Of a DNA stretch of 64,000 nt, positions 1-10,176 are shown piece after piece. This DNA is from Sphaerolaimus hirsutus (taxonomy: Eukaryota > Nematoda > Chromadorea > Monhysterida > Sphaerolaimidae). Below the pieces are notes generated by a model that saw only the letters and a program-made list of their open reading frames with translations, searched no databases and was not told the DNA's origin. Numbering within the stretch: the stretch's first letter is position 1; the number at the start of each line of letters is the position of its first letter. The stretch covers positions 2,482,701 to 2,546,700 of the forward strand of contig OZ038450.1 of assembly GCA_964036195.1 (NCBI GenBank), read 5' to 3'. Made by a program: the position numbers and the translations under genes.

Positions 1-239
1 CTAGGAAGCTCGCTAGGCTTTGCGCTTTTGTAACACGCTGTATCTGATCGAAATAAAGTACCTGAAACAATTTCGAACCCCTTTCAACACGCAACCACGA
101 TATAAACTCAACTTGGCTGTCGACAAGTGGACGTTCGGCAACAACGGGAAATCAACCACTCTAAAGGCCGTTTCTCACTACGGTCTTGAAGCAGCCGGAT
201 TCGGTGGTAGAAGACGCTGACTTCGGTGGCTTCATCACA
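1..239 (+). mobile_element. BEL/Pao 5' LTR, 3' part only (cut by window start)
   Basis: Positions 1-239 match 11225-11463 base for base, so this is the end of a 5' LTR whose beginning lies outside the window. It ends in ACA, as LTRs do, and is followed directly by a primer-binding-site-like sequence. An AATAAA polyadenylation signal lies at 52-57. The absence of any difference over 239 bp implies a very recent insertion. The target duplication cannot be checked because the left flank is missing. Confidence 0.93.
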
Positions 240-257
240 TGGCGCAGCGAGCAGGGT
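240..257 (+). promoter_or_regulatory. primer binding site of the BEL/Pao element
   Basis: TGGCGCAGCGAGCAGGGT begins at the base after the LTR's terminal ACA. A TGG start complementary to a tRNA 3' CCA end is the expected minus-strand priming site of an LTR element. Which tRNA it pairs with was not determined. Confidence 0.7.
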
Positions 258-1467
258 GATTGCATGACATTGTGCTATCACCAAGCCGGAACGGACATTG
301 TGCGGCAGTTGGCAGAACTTCAAAAGTCCTGCTGAACATCAATTTGGCCTTGGCTGAGCGTTGGCTGTTGATTTGCAGACAGCATTGTGCCAAAGTCACG
401 GCACTCCTGTCTACATCCTGGGAGCGGTTCTACGCTCACGCGCGGAGGACACTGGAGTTCTGACAAGCCTGTCAGGATTTCAGGCAGCTTTCACCAGTGT
501 TCTGGCAAGGTGCTAGACGCTGGGCGGCACCGGCATTTGACAAGGAGTCATTGTCGGACGGTGGTCAAACTTTCGCTGGACGTTCCTGGACATCTGGACT
601 CCAGTGACCGCTCGCACGTCCTTCCTATGCCAAGGGAGGGTGACCTGACGGAGACAGGATCGCCACAGAGCCACGCTAGTCAAAGGGCTGTTTTTTGGGC
701 ATTCGCGGAGGTCCCTCGCTCCACTGGGTAAGAGTGGACTCATACCTCGGAAGTGCAAAAGTAGGGGTATCAGTGTACAAAGGGCTGTAGCTGACAGAGG
801 GCTGTAGCTGACAGAGAGTGGATTTGAAAACCAAGTATTAGGATACTTGGTAGCGTGTAGGAGCTTTGCGGAGCTCCCATCAAATATACACGCTGTGCCT
901 GCTCGGTACCATCAGATCAGACAGCACAAAAGTGCCAGAATACTGCATTGCACAGGCGCAATTGCAGAGCAGTGTACAGAAACACTGCCCAGAATCAGGA
1001 AGTGCACCAGAGTGCACAGAAACGTGTCACAGGTGACACGGCAAGCGCAGCACTGCGCACAGCGGCACAGGAGCCGCTCAGGAAAGCAAGTGGCCGGCGT
1101 GGTCACAAGGCACACAGGTGTGCCAGAAAGAGCGCCAGAGCGCTCAGAAAGAGTGTGTACGGACCCCTTTGGGCGCACACTGCTGGGCAAATAAATTGTT
1201 TATTGTCCAGGTGGATTTGACCGGTGTGTTGAAGTCAACGCGTGTAAACAATCACGTCAGGGGCTTTAGGAACACACCTGGTGCCAGTGCAGTAAAGGTC
1301 AACGCGTGAGAACACGTCAGGGGCCTGTAGGACTGCATTGGTATTGTGCGAAGCACAACAAATCCGTGGTGCACAGAGCACTGCACAGAGAGACGCAGAG
1401 AAGCGTCCCAAGCGTCACAGGCGACGCACTATAAAGAGAAACAGTGAAGGAAAATTCATCAGCAAAA
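258..1467 (+). other. untranslated leader of the BEL/Pao element
   Basis: This stretch of about 1.2 kb lies between the primer binding site and the first good AUG of the polyprotein. The open frames in it are short and resemble no family I know. Repeated words such as GTCAACGCGTG and CACAGAG suggest internal duplication. Packaging and dimerisation signals would be expected here, but none can be named from sequence alone. Confidence 0.6.
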
Positions 1468-4400
1468 ATGGTTTCACCAACGGGTCACATCAGAAAGACC
1501 CTGGGGCCAGCAAAGCACAGGGTGGAAAGCAGATTGGCAAGAGAATTTGCCAAATATGACCTGGAACTATTTGCGGAAGCATCAAAGGAAGATAAGAGAA
1601 CAGAGATGAGAAGAGTGATTGCATCTGTCAAACAGGAGGGTGCAAAATTGGAAAGTGCAATGAATGCAGTGAAAACTCAATTTGACGCATGGAGGGATAT
1701 CGTCAAGGACATTGATGAACCCGACCAGATGGAACAAGAACAGAAGATATACCAAGACTCATATGAGGAATATGCAAATATGTCAGACTTGGTGACACAG
1801 AAAGTTGTAGCCATGAATGTGTACATCGAAGAGTTGCAAGACATGATCCAGCAACAGAGCGGAAATACCATGTATGAAGTCAATACAGCATTCATACAGC
1901 AGATGGCTGCCCAGATGGCTCTGACAGCTCAGGGAGCTGCTCCGGGAGCCAGTTCAACCAATGCAACCACAGCAAAGAGCGTCAAATTACAGAAACTGGA
2001 AGTGGAACAGTTTACTGGGGAAATTGTCAAATTTCGATCATGGTGGCAAATGTTCGAATCCCACATCCACAATCGGACAGATTTGGAGGACATTTCCAAG
2101 TTTTCATACTTGAGGAGCTTGCTGAAAGGCTCAGCATTTGGCATGATCAGTGGATTGAGTGTGACCGCAGAGAATTATGCACCCGCAATTGCAATGCTCA
2201 AAAAGAGATATGACCAGCCAGTTGTGGTCAGAAACACGCTGATGAGTAATATCATGAAGCTGCGACAGGCCAGGAATACCTGTCAGGATATGAGAATTTT
2301 GTTTGATGCAATTGAAAGGCTGCTCCAGCAGTTGGAGTCACTGGGTGAATCAGTAGAACATCCAATGCTGTTGAGCCAGCTGCAACAGAAAGTGCCACCC
2401 AAGGTTCTCAGAGAAATCCAGAAGGAACAGGGAACTGAGGAAGCCTTGACGGTGGAAAATTTCAGAAAGCTGTTTGGCAAGCAGCTAGCGCTCAGTGAGG
2501 CTGTACAGCACGCACAGCAAACTGAGGCACCAGTTCAGCAATCGCGCCAAGGATTTGGGAATAATCCCCGCGCACAGCAATTCAATAATCGGTTTCAAGG
2601 CAATGGGAACCGATTCAGAGGGCCAGAGAACCCAAGGACCAGCACAGGGAGCATGTCTGTGATCCAGAATGGTCAGAGTGCACCACAGGCTGGATTCATG
2701 AATCCTGGGAGGCCGTGTGTGTTCTGTAATGACACACAGCAATTACACTTTAACGATAAGTGTCCAAAGTTCAAAACTGCCAGAGAAAGAAGAGTGATTT
2801 TGTCAAAGGCAGAGCGATGCCTGAGATGCCTGCAGAAAGGGCATTACATGAATCAATGTCAATTTACGAGAAGTTGCTTCTATTGCAAATCCAATAGGCA
2901 CCACACTGCGGTGTGCCCAGAGAAATTTGGTGACAATGGCAGTGGAAACGCTGGACGGCAAATTCCAGCATTCAGAGCAAATGGTCAACAGAGTGGCCAG
3001 CAATCAGCAAACAATGGCAGAAAGTCTGTGCCGATGGCAGGTCGACCAGCACAGAGCCAACAGAGAAAGGCTACAGTGAATTGTGTCACTGTGGAAGAAG
3101 CTGGACCAGAAGTGGTAGAGACAGAAACCATATCCAGCACAGTGGTTACAGAACCAAATACAAAGCAACAAAATACGTCAGTGAACCTGTCAGTAAACAG
3201 GAACATGTCAATGTTGATGACAGCTAGAGCCGTGATTGAGGCTTCAGAAATGGATACAGATATGGAGCCTGAACAGCCACCACTACAGATTCAAGCGTTC
3301 CTGGACACAGGATCCCAGGGAACGTACATGTCAGAAAAAGTGGCCAAGAAACTCAATTTGAAGAGTACAGGTGAACACCACATCCAGGTGTACACATTCG
3401 GAAATGAAAAGCCGCATTATAAAGTAGTACAGCAAGTGGAATTCAGAATGCGGCTCAGAAATGGCCAGAAAGTTGATATGGTGGCTGATGTGGTCCCAAC
3501 GTTGACCACAGAACAAGTCAAAGTGCCTGTGTCAGAACAGGACGAAAAGTACCTGCAGAAGTACTTCCCGGATGAGAGTTACTTTGCAGACAGAATTCCC
3601 AAGGAAAAGGGGACAGAGTGCAAGTTCAAGCCAGACATTATAGTGGGCTTGAATTATTTCTGGGACTTGATGTCCAGAAACACCAGCACCACCAGACTTC
3701 CGTCAGGATTGTATGTCATTCCATCAGAATTGGGATTGCTGATGGGAGGTGGGCAGCTGACGAGCAACAGAAATCAATGGACCACGGATGGCGCATATCC
3801 GGTGGTGGTCAACACAATTGTGCATCAAATTCAGAGAGAAAAGTGGTACGAGGAAGCACCGTTGTCAATTGCTCCTGTACCAAATGTCAAAGACATGGAT
3901 AGACTGGATACCATTGGCATAATGGATCAGCCAGACCTCGTCGAGGATGATGAGGCCATCAAGCAATTCAATGAGAGTGTACAGAGAAACCCAGATGGAC
4001 GGTACTCTGTTAAGTTCATGTACAAGCCAAATTTGCATGAACTTCCAGACAACAAAGCAATGGCGTTCAAGAGGTTCAGGTACCTCACCAACAGGCTCAA
4101 GAGAGACCCAGAATTACTGGAGAAAATTCAGGCAATCATGAAAACACAAGAGGAGCAAGGAGTGATTGAGAAGGTCCAAGAGGATATTATGGATGGCAGA
4201 AAATTCCATATATTGCCTCATCAACCAGTGATAACGCCAGAGAAAACTACCACAAAGGTCAGAGAGGTATATGATGCCTCAGCTAAACCGCCAGGCATGC
4301 CAAGCTTGAATGAGTGCATGTACCGCGGTCCAGTGATACTACCACAGCTGGTAGGGATGCTGATGCGATTCCGGTTGCATGGAATCGCCCTGGTCGCAGA

Positions 4401-7400
4401 CATAGAGAAAGCGTTTCTGCAAATTAGTCTGCAGGACAGTGACAGAGATGTGACAAGATTTCTGTGGTACAAAGATCCCACGAAACCATCCATGGAGGAC
4501 AACATTCAAATTTACAGATTTGCCAGAGTACCATTTGGTATAATCTGCAGCCCAGCGCTGCTGGCGCTGACAGTCAGATACCACCTGAATCAAGCTGACA
4601 CAGAAAATGCAAAATTGATCGATGAAAATCTGTATGTGGATAATTTGATCCTCAGTGTGGACACAGAGCAGAAAGCAATCGAATTGTACCAGGAATCCAA
4701 AGTGCTGTTCACAGAGGCACAGATGAATCTAAGAGAATGGAACAGCAACAATAAGAGCTTTACTTGGCAATTGGCAGAGTCAGATGTGGCCAAGGAAATT
4801 GTCACAACAGTCCTAGGAATGAAATGGGACACAGAAAGCGACCAGATGTGGCTGAAAACGCCAAAGACAGTCCAGCAATCACAATTATCAGAAACTGACC
4901 AGAAAATCAAACTTCCCACGAAAAGGACAGTTGCAAAGGTGACTGCGGGATGTTTTGATCCAATGGGACTCGTTAGTCCTGTCCTACTGCCAGCAAAGAG
5001 ATTTTTGCAAACGTTATGGCATTCAGGACCAAGTGCCAAAGAATGGGACACTCCCCTGTCTGAGGAACAGACAGCAATTTGGCAGCAATTGGAGACAGAG
5101 TTGCTCAAAGTTGGACAGATCAAGTTCAACAGAAATTTGAATTATCAGAGTGGTGCAGATGCACAACTGCACATTTTCGTCGATGCCTCAGCAATGGCAT
5201 ACAGCGCAGCGGCATACATATGCCAGAAAACAGAAAATGACAGCGGCACGTCAAGCCTGCTGTACTCCAGATTGAGACTCGCTCCAAAGAAACCAGAAGT
5301 GACAATTCCACGGCTGGAATTGTTAGCAATGTTGATCGGCAGCAGAATGTCAAAGTTTATTCACAAGGAGCTCAAGGACGTCAAATTCAGTCAGACAGTT
5401 GTATGGTCAGATTCAACCTGTTGTCTGAAGTGGCTAACAACAGCGAAGCCACTGGCATGTTTTGTCAAGAACAGATTGGATGAAATCAGGAAAATTCAGA
5501 GTGAGACAGAGAACATGCATATCAGACACATCGCAGGACTGGAGAACCCAGCTGACATGGCCACAAGAGGCATGAATATGTCAGAGTTGGAAGGCAGTAA
5601 CCTGTGGTGGAAGGGGCCAGAATGGCTAATGACTGGAGAGTGGCCAGAGCCAAAAGTGGAGCCAGTCACGCCAGAAGTAATGGCAGAAATCAAGAAAGAA
5701 GAGCTCAAGTTCCCAAAAGCCAGTCCAATTTACCTGGGCGCCACACAGCAAGTGGTCAGTGACCCAGATGCCAGCAATATGCAAGCTGACGAAAGCAAGC
5801 AAAGCAACCCATTGGGAATAGAGATTCAGAGATTCTCATCATTGACAAAGTTACTGGATTCAACAGTATACGTGATGAGATTTGTGCGACAGATGCACAA
5901 AAAGCGCGGCAAAATTGACAGTCAGAATGGATTGTCAGAAATCATGAAAAGTATCTGTGGTACAATGAAACCACAGGGAATTATCAGTATTGAAGAGAGA
6001 GAGATTGCGTTAAAATACTGGATCAAAGTGACACAACAGAATCATTACAAAGGAGTGGCAGAGATTCTGGCAACAGGCCACAGTAGAGGCAGCCAGAATA
6101 GCAAGAAAACAGCTGCAGACCAGCAGTTGATCAAATGGCTCAATGTGCAAATGCATCAGGATGGAATCCTGAAGTGCCACGGCAGAATGGAGCATACAGA
6201 CTCACAGGAGGTCACAGTGCCACTCATACTGTTGCCAGCAACGGCTACAGTGACTCAGCTGATCGTCAGAGACCAGCATGAAAAGTTGATGCACGCAGGA
6301 GTGCAACATACATTGGCAGCGATCAGACAAAAGTACTGGATTACACAGGGCAGACGGGTGATCTACAATGTGACGAGAACCTGCCCAACCTGTAAGAAAT
6401 TGGGAGCGAAGCCGTACCAGCTTCCACCAATGCCAGATTTACCAGAAACCAGAGTTCAGAGAGCCAGACCGTTCCAGTACACGGGCTTGGATTATTTGGG
6501 ACCAGTTTGGTACAAAGTGGACAAAGATCACAGGAAAATGTGGATCTGTTTGTTCACATGTATGGTGACACGTGCAGTTCACCTGGAAAGTGTGCTGGAC
6601 ATGACAGCACAGGAATTCCTGAACGCAGTCAGGAGATTCATCGCCAGGCGTGGAAAGCCTGAGGCAGTGATTTCAGACAATGCGACGCAATTCAAATTGA
6701 CAGAGAGAGTGCTCAGCACAAGCACTGACAAGGCCATCAATACTGGAAAGGAATGGTCAGAAATGGTCAAAAGTGGAGCAGTACAGACTTACTGCTCACA
6801 GCAACAAATCCAGTGGAACATGACGACTCCTATGGCACCATGGCAAGGAGGAGTCTATGAAAGAATGGTGGGCATCACCAAGAAACATTTCAAGGCAGCT
6901 GTGGGGCACAGAATGTTAACCCTGCAAGAATTGTTGACACTTCTGCCAGAAGTCGAAGCAGTGATCAACAGCAGGCCAATCTCTTACATCTATGGTGATG
7001 TAAAGAGCCTCAGAGTGCTGACGCCAAAAGACTTCCTGACAGGGGAAGGTCAGATTGGAGCACCACAGTTTGACGCAGACAAAGATGAAGAATTTGTGCC
7101 CAGAATGGATAACGCAGCAAAACTGCAGAAATATTGGGAGACAACCCAGCAAACTTTGGATAAGTTCTGGGACTTGTGGCATCAAGAGTATATCCCAAGC
7201 TTGAGGGAAAGAACTCAGGTGACGCACAAACATGGCAGATTGACAGCGACTCAAGAACCCAAAGTGAATGAAGTTGTGCTGATTTATGAAGAGAACATGC
7301 CCAGAGGTGCATGGAGGATGGGTCGCATCGAGCAGTTAGAGCCCAGCAAAGATGGACAGATTCGCTCAGCAAAAGTCAGAACTGCCAACAGAAATGTGGT

Positions 7401-10170
7401 CAGCAGGCCACTCAATCAATTGTATCCGTTGGAAATCAATTCAAAGACAATGGATATTCCAGAGACAGCAGTAACAGTCAAAGTAAATTTACTGGACCCA
7501 GCAATTGTCCAGAAACATGTCAGAAATCAGAGCTCGAACAGAGACTCTGTACCAAACCCTGCTCAGAGGAACTCAGCATCGGATAGAGTCCTGAGAAGTG
7601 CAACAGGGAAAGCCACAGCAACCACCAGCAGTCTGGTGATTGGAATGCTGTGTATGATGTTGATGCTGACAAGCGTGTCAGAGTCAGCAACGCTGAGAGA
7701 AGCCGGCAAAGCTTACAGCGAAGTATTTTCCAGAACATACGTTCTAGAAACCTCGACAGTAAGGCCACCATCATTGGCAGCGCATCATGGATTGCCGCCT
7801 TTGCCTTCAGAATGGCCACCAAAATCTGTCAGAGAAATGCAGACTTATGAGAGATTCAAGGATGCAATCAAAGATCATCCTGTGGAACAGGTGATCAACT
7901 CACAAAGCCAGAAGTATCAAATTTGTACCAGTGGAAGGCATGGACATGCGCTTACAGTTCCTGAAGAAGTGCAGTGCCATATCCCACCAAGGAATTTTGT
8001 CAAGGCAATGAAAGTTACACTTTACGCACAGAGACAGATTCCACAGAAAGAGAAAGCATACAGATGCTACATCAGAATCAAAGAAATCATCACACACACC
8101 AGTTTCTGGGGAGCGAAAGGCATTACAGGCAATTTTGAGAAATACCAGCAAGTTGGCGTGGTAGCCTGTAACTATGCAAGAATTCACAAGATGTTTAGAG
8201 GAACACCTTTGGTGGAAATGGAACCCAGAGTGTGGACAACCAATCAAACCTTGAATGTGGAATATTCATGGTGTTGTCATGACAAAGAGAATGTCGTCAG
8301 TAACTTCTACATGGAAGAAGGAACCGTGGCTTCACTCGATGGAAAGACTGTAATCAGCGACTTGCAAGATTTCAGCCAGTGCAGAGCCATGATGGGACAT
8401 TGCAGAGACCACAATTATGGAATTACAGTGTGGGATACAGAGAACTTCAAGCATCAATGTGCATATGAGAGAATTGGCAGATTCAAATCAGAGATATCTG
8501 GCCAGACAATTATTGTATCAAAGTTGCAAGCAGCATACTCCCACAGCAACAAGACAAAGAGGCCAATTGGCTCAGAATGTGTTCCAGGAGACACATACTA
8601 CACCGATCAAGGAGGTGTATTCATCCAGTTTGACAGAAGAGAAGATGTGCCTGTGGAATGGGCAATGCCAGGAAAGATAGTGGAGGCGAGAGAGTCGACA
8701 ATCAGTGGAACATTGTATGCCAGATTGGACGACAGAAACTCCAAGTTTCAGTTCCTGCGACATGTGGTCAGAGAGATGACTCAGGCACAATTTGCGATTG
8801 TATGGCATCAGCTATGTCAACTTCGCAAGAACCAGCTGGACATGTTGACTCAGCTTTTCCGCATCGATCCAACACTGGGGATTCGAGCCATGCTGGGAAG
8901 ACAGGATGTTCATGCAGAATGGGCTGGAGAAGCAATTATGTTTTGGGAATGCAAGGAAGTGCAGCCATACATAATTTATCAAACGGGAAAAGTGGGAGAG
9001 ACATGCTACAAATACACACCAATGAGATTGGACAAAGACGGGCCCTTGTGGTTCAAGAGCCCAGGCAGCAGAGACTTGGTGGAGAAATCACCAGAAGAGG
9101 ACTGCAGCCACACCACACCGCACCTGTACAGAAATGAGCATGGACAGTGGAAGTCCGCACATGGAATGGTGCACGTCACAGAGACACCGATTGAAATGAC
9201 ATGGAAAGGACAATGGCAGGCCTTCACGTTTGACGCGCCTCACCTGTTCACCAACATTGTCAACAGAGCGACCAATTTCATGGATGTCAGAGGCCAGATT
9301 CAGAGACTACAGAATTTGGAACATGTGCAGAACCAGTTGATCGATTACACAGCAGATATGTCATTGGATCCCAGAGTGATCAGAAATTCAATAGAAGGCA
9401 TTGGAGCTGGAATTGGACAGACAGCAGCAGGAATCGGCAAAGCATATGGTCATTATATATCTGGAGTGTCAAAAGGGTACACCAACTTTATGGGAGGAAT
9501 GCTGAAAGGACCCTTTCAAGTGATCATCAACACAATCGCAATGTTGCTGGGAATCACAATCCTGATAGCCGGAATTGTAGCTGCAGGATACCTGTGGTAC
9601 AATTGGAGGATTGCCACAGGGAAACCAGTGATTCCACCGTGTGTATACACATGCATATGGAAATGCATAGTGTGTCCATTCAAATGCATATGGCTATGCT
9701 TCAGAGCCATCAGATACACTATCAAGAAATCAACTCAGAAAGAGACCAATTATCCACAAAGAAAAGTGCGCAAGACAGAGTTGAGACCAGCAATCAAGAG
9801 GAGAGCCAGATCCAACTCAACACAGTCCGTCAGATTTGCCAAGAGAGCAGAAACAGAGGACAGAATGGCAAAGTCACTATCAGCATACGTTCAGCCAGAT
9901 GAAAGTTCAGCTGATGAGGGACAAGTCAGAGCCATGAACAGAGACAGTGTTCACATGCCTGATATCCGCAAATTCACCTCACGCGAACGCGCAGGGAGCG
10001 ACACGGGCAACTACCTGCTTCATCATCAGGCTAGGTCGGCGTTGGCATCACCAACAACTGGACCTGCAACTTCACGCACGCCCACGACTTCGCGCACGAC
10101 CACGTTCACCACCGAGGCGACTGTGGAAACGCCACTCATCACTTTGGCGCCCACCACCACCAGCATGTGA
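1468..10170 (+). CDS. BEL/Pao gag-protease-RT-RNase H-integrase-envelope polyprotein, intact
   Basis: One uninterrupted frame of 2,900 codons encodes a self-replicating retroelement. In order: a DUF1759-type gag region (about 175-330); zinc knuckles (CLRCLQKGHYMNQC at 451, another CCHC at 470); an aspartic protease with DTG at 613; reverse transcriptase with [10 protein letters not shown] at 914, VAD at 976-978 and a YVDN active-site box at 1056, the usual BEL variant of YVDD; RNase H with acidic residues near 1239, 1283 and 1315; a His-Cys zinc region at 1604-1642; an integrase core with D1675, D1737 and E1798; a DUF5641-like tail to about 1990. An envelope-like part follows: a hydrophobic leader at 2056-2075, a cysteine-rich ectodomain, a membrane segment at 2685-2711 and six cysteines at 2725-2744. 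The AUG at 1468 (AAAATGG) was chosen because the frame's upstream extension has no AUG. Having env in the same frame is unusual. Confidence 0.95.
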   Translation: MVSPTGHIRKTLGPAKHRVESRLAREFAKYDLELFAEASKEDKRTEMRRVIASVKQEGAKLESAMNAVKTQFDAWRDIVKDIDEPDQMEQEQKIYQDSYEEYANMSDLVTQKVVAMNVYIEELQDMIQQQSGNTMYEVNTAFIQQMAAQMALTAQGAAPGASSTNATTAKSVKLQKLEVEQFTGEIVKFRSWWQMFESHIHNRTDLEDISKFSYLRSLLKGSAFGMISGLSVTAENYAPAIAMLKKRYDQPVVVRNTLMSNIMKLRQARNTCQDMRILFDAIERLLQQLESLGESVEHPMLLSQLQQKVPPKVLREIQKEQGTEEALTVENFRKLFGKQLALSEAVQHAQQTEAPVQQSRQGFGNNPRAQQFNNRFQGNGNRFRGPENPRTSTGSMSVIQNGQSAPQAGFMNPGRPCVFCNDTQQLHFNDKCPKFKTARERRVILSKAERCLRCLQKGHYMNQCQFTRSCFYCKSNRHHTAVCPEKFGDNGSGNAGRQIPAFRANGQQSGQQSANNGRKSVPMAGRPAQSQQRKATVNCVTVEEAGPEVVETETISSTVVTEPNTKQQNTSVNLSVNRNMSMLMTARAVIEASEMDTDMEPEQPPLQIQAFLDTGSQGTYMSEKVAKKLNLKSTGEHHIQVYTFGNEKPHYKVVQQVEFRMRLRNGQKVDMVADVVPTLTTEQVKVPVSEQDEKYLQKYFPDESYFADRIPKEKGTECKFKPDIIVGLNYFWDLMSRNTSTTRLPSGLYVIPSELGLLMGGGQLTSNRNQWTTDGAYPVVVNTIVHQIQREKWYEEAPLSIAPVPNVKDMDRLDTIGIMDQPDLVEDDEAIKQFNESVQRNPDGRYSVKFMYKPNLHELPDNKAMAFKRFRYLTNRLKRDPELLEKIQAIMKTQEEQGVIEKVQEDIMDGRKFHILPHQPVITPEKTTTKVREVYDASAKPPGMPSLNECMYRGPVILPQLVGMLMRFRLHGIALVADIEKAFLQISLQDSDRDVTRFLWYKDPTKPSMEDNIQIYRFARVPFGIICSPALLALTVRYHLNQADTENAKLIDENLYVDNLILSVDTEQKAIELYQESKVLFTEAQMNLREWNSNNKSFTWQLAESDVAKEIVTTVLGMKWDTESDQMWLKTPKTVQQSQLSETDQKIKLPTKRTVAKVTAGCFDPMGLVSPVLLPAKRFLQTLWHSGPSAKEWDTPLSEEQTAIWQQLETELLKVGQIKFNRNLNYQSGADAQLHIFVDASAMAYSAAAYICQKTENDSGTSSLLYSRLRLAPKKPEVTIPRLELLAMLIGSRMSKFIHKELKDVKFSQTVVWSDSTCCLKWLTTAKPLACFVKNRLDEIRKIQSETENMHIRHIAGLENPADMATRGMNMSELEGSNLWWKGPEWLMTGEWPEPKVEPVTPEVMAEIKKEELKFPKASPIYLGATQQVVSDPDASNMQADESKQSNPLGIEIQRFSSLTKLLDSTVYVMRFVRQMHKKRGKIDSQNGLSEIMKSICGTMKPQGIISIEEREIALKYWIKVTQQNHYKGVAEILATGHSRGSQNSKKTAADQQLIKWLNVQMHQDGILKCHGRMEHTDSQEVTVPLILLPATATVTQLIVRDQHEKLMHAGVQHTLAAIRQKYWITQGRRVIYNVTRTCPTCKKLGAKPYQLPPMPDLPETRVQRARPFQYTGLDYLGPVWYKVDKDHRKMWICLFTCMVTRAVHLESVLDMTAQEFLNAVRRFIARRGKPEAVISDNATQFKLTERVLSTSTDKAINTGKEWSEMVKSGAVQTYCSQQQIQWNMTTPMAPWQGGVYERMVGITKKHFKAAVGHRMLTLQELLTLLPEVEAVINSRPISYIYGDVKSLRVLTPKDFLTGEGQIGAPQFDADKDEEFVPRMDNAAKLQKYWETTQQTLDKFWDLWHQEYIPSLRERTQVTHKHGRLTATQEPKVNEVVLIYEENMPRGAWRMGRIEQLEPSKDGQIRSAKVRTANRNVVSRPLNQLYPLEINSKTMDIPETAVTVKVNLLDPAIVQKHVRNQSSNRDSVPNPAQRNSASDRVLRSATGKATATTSSLVIGMLCMMLMLTSVSESATLREAGKAYSEVFSRTYVLETSTVRPPSLAAHHGLPPLPSEWPPKSVREMQTYERFKDAIKDHPVEQVINSQSQKYQICTSGRHGHALTVPEEVQCHIPPRNFVKAMKVTLYAQRQIPQKEKAYRCYIRIKEIITHTSFWGAKGITGNFEKYQQVGVVACNYARIHKMFRGTPLVEMEPRVWTTNQTLNVEYSWCCHDKENVVSNFYMEEGTVASLDGKTVISDLQDFSQCRAMMGHCRDHNYGITVWDTENFKHQCAYERIGRFKSEISGQTIIVSKLQAAYSHSNKTKRPIGSECVPGDTYYTDQGGVFIQFDRREDVPVEWAMPGKIVEARESTISGTLYARLDDRNSKFQFLRHVVREMTQAQFAIVWHQLCQLRKNQLDMLTQLFRIDPTLGIRAMLGRQDVHAEWAGEAIMFWECKEVQPYIIYQTGKVGETCYKYTPMRLDKDGPLWFKSPGSRDLVEKSPEEDCSHTTPHLYRNEHGQWKSAHGMVHVTETPIEMTWKGQWQAFTFDAPHLFTNIVNRATNFMDVRGQIQRLQNLEHVQNQLIDYTADMSLDPRVIRNSIEGIGAGIGQTAAGIGKAYGHYISGVSKGYTNFMGGMLKGPFQVIINTIAMLLGITILIAGIVAAGYLWYNWRIATGKPVIPPCVYTCIWKCIVCPFKCIWLCFRAIRYTIKKSTQKETNYPQRKVRKTELRPAIKRRARSNSTQSVRFAKRAETEDRMAKSLSAYVQPDESSADEGQVRAMNRDSVHMPDIRKFTSRERAGSDTGNYLLHHQARSALASPTTGPATSRTPTTSRTTTFTTEATVETPLITLAPTTTSM

Positions 10171-10176
10171 CGTTGC

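Noticed and set aside
1-259. calling the first 239 bp a complete LTR
   Set aside because: The 3' LTR continues to the left of the matching point (11225), so the window merely starts inside the 5' LTR.
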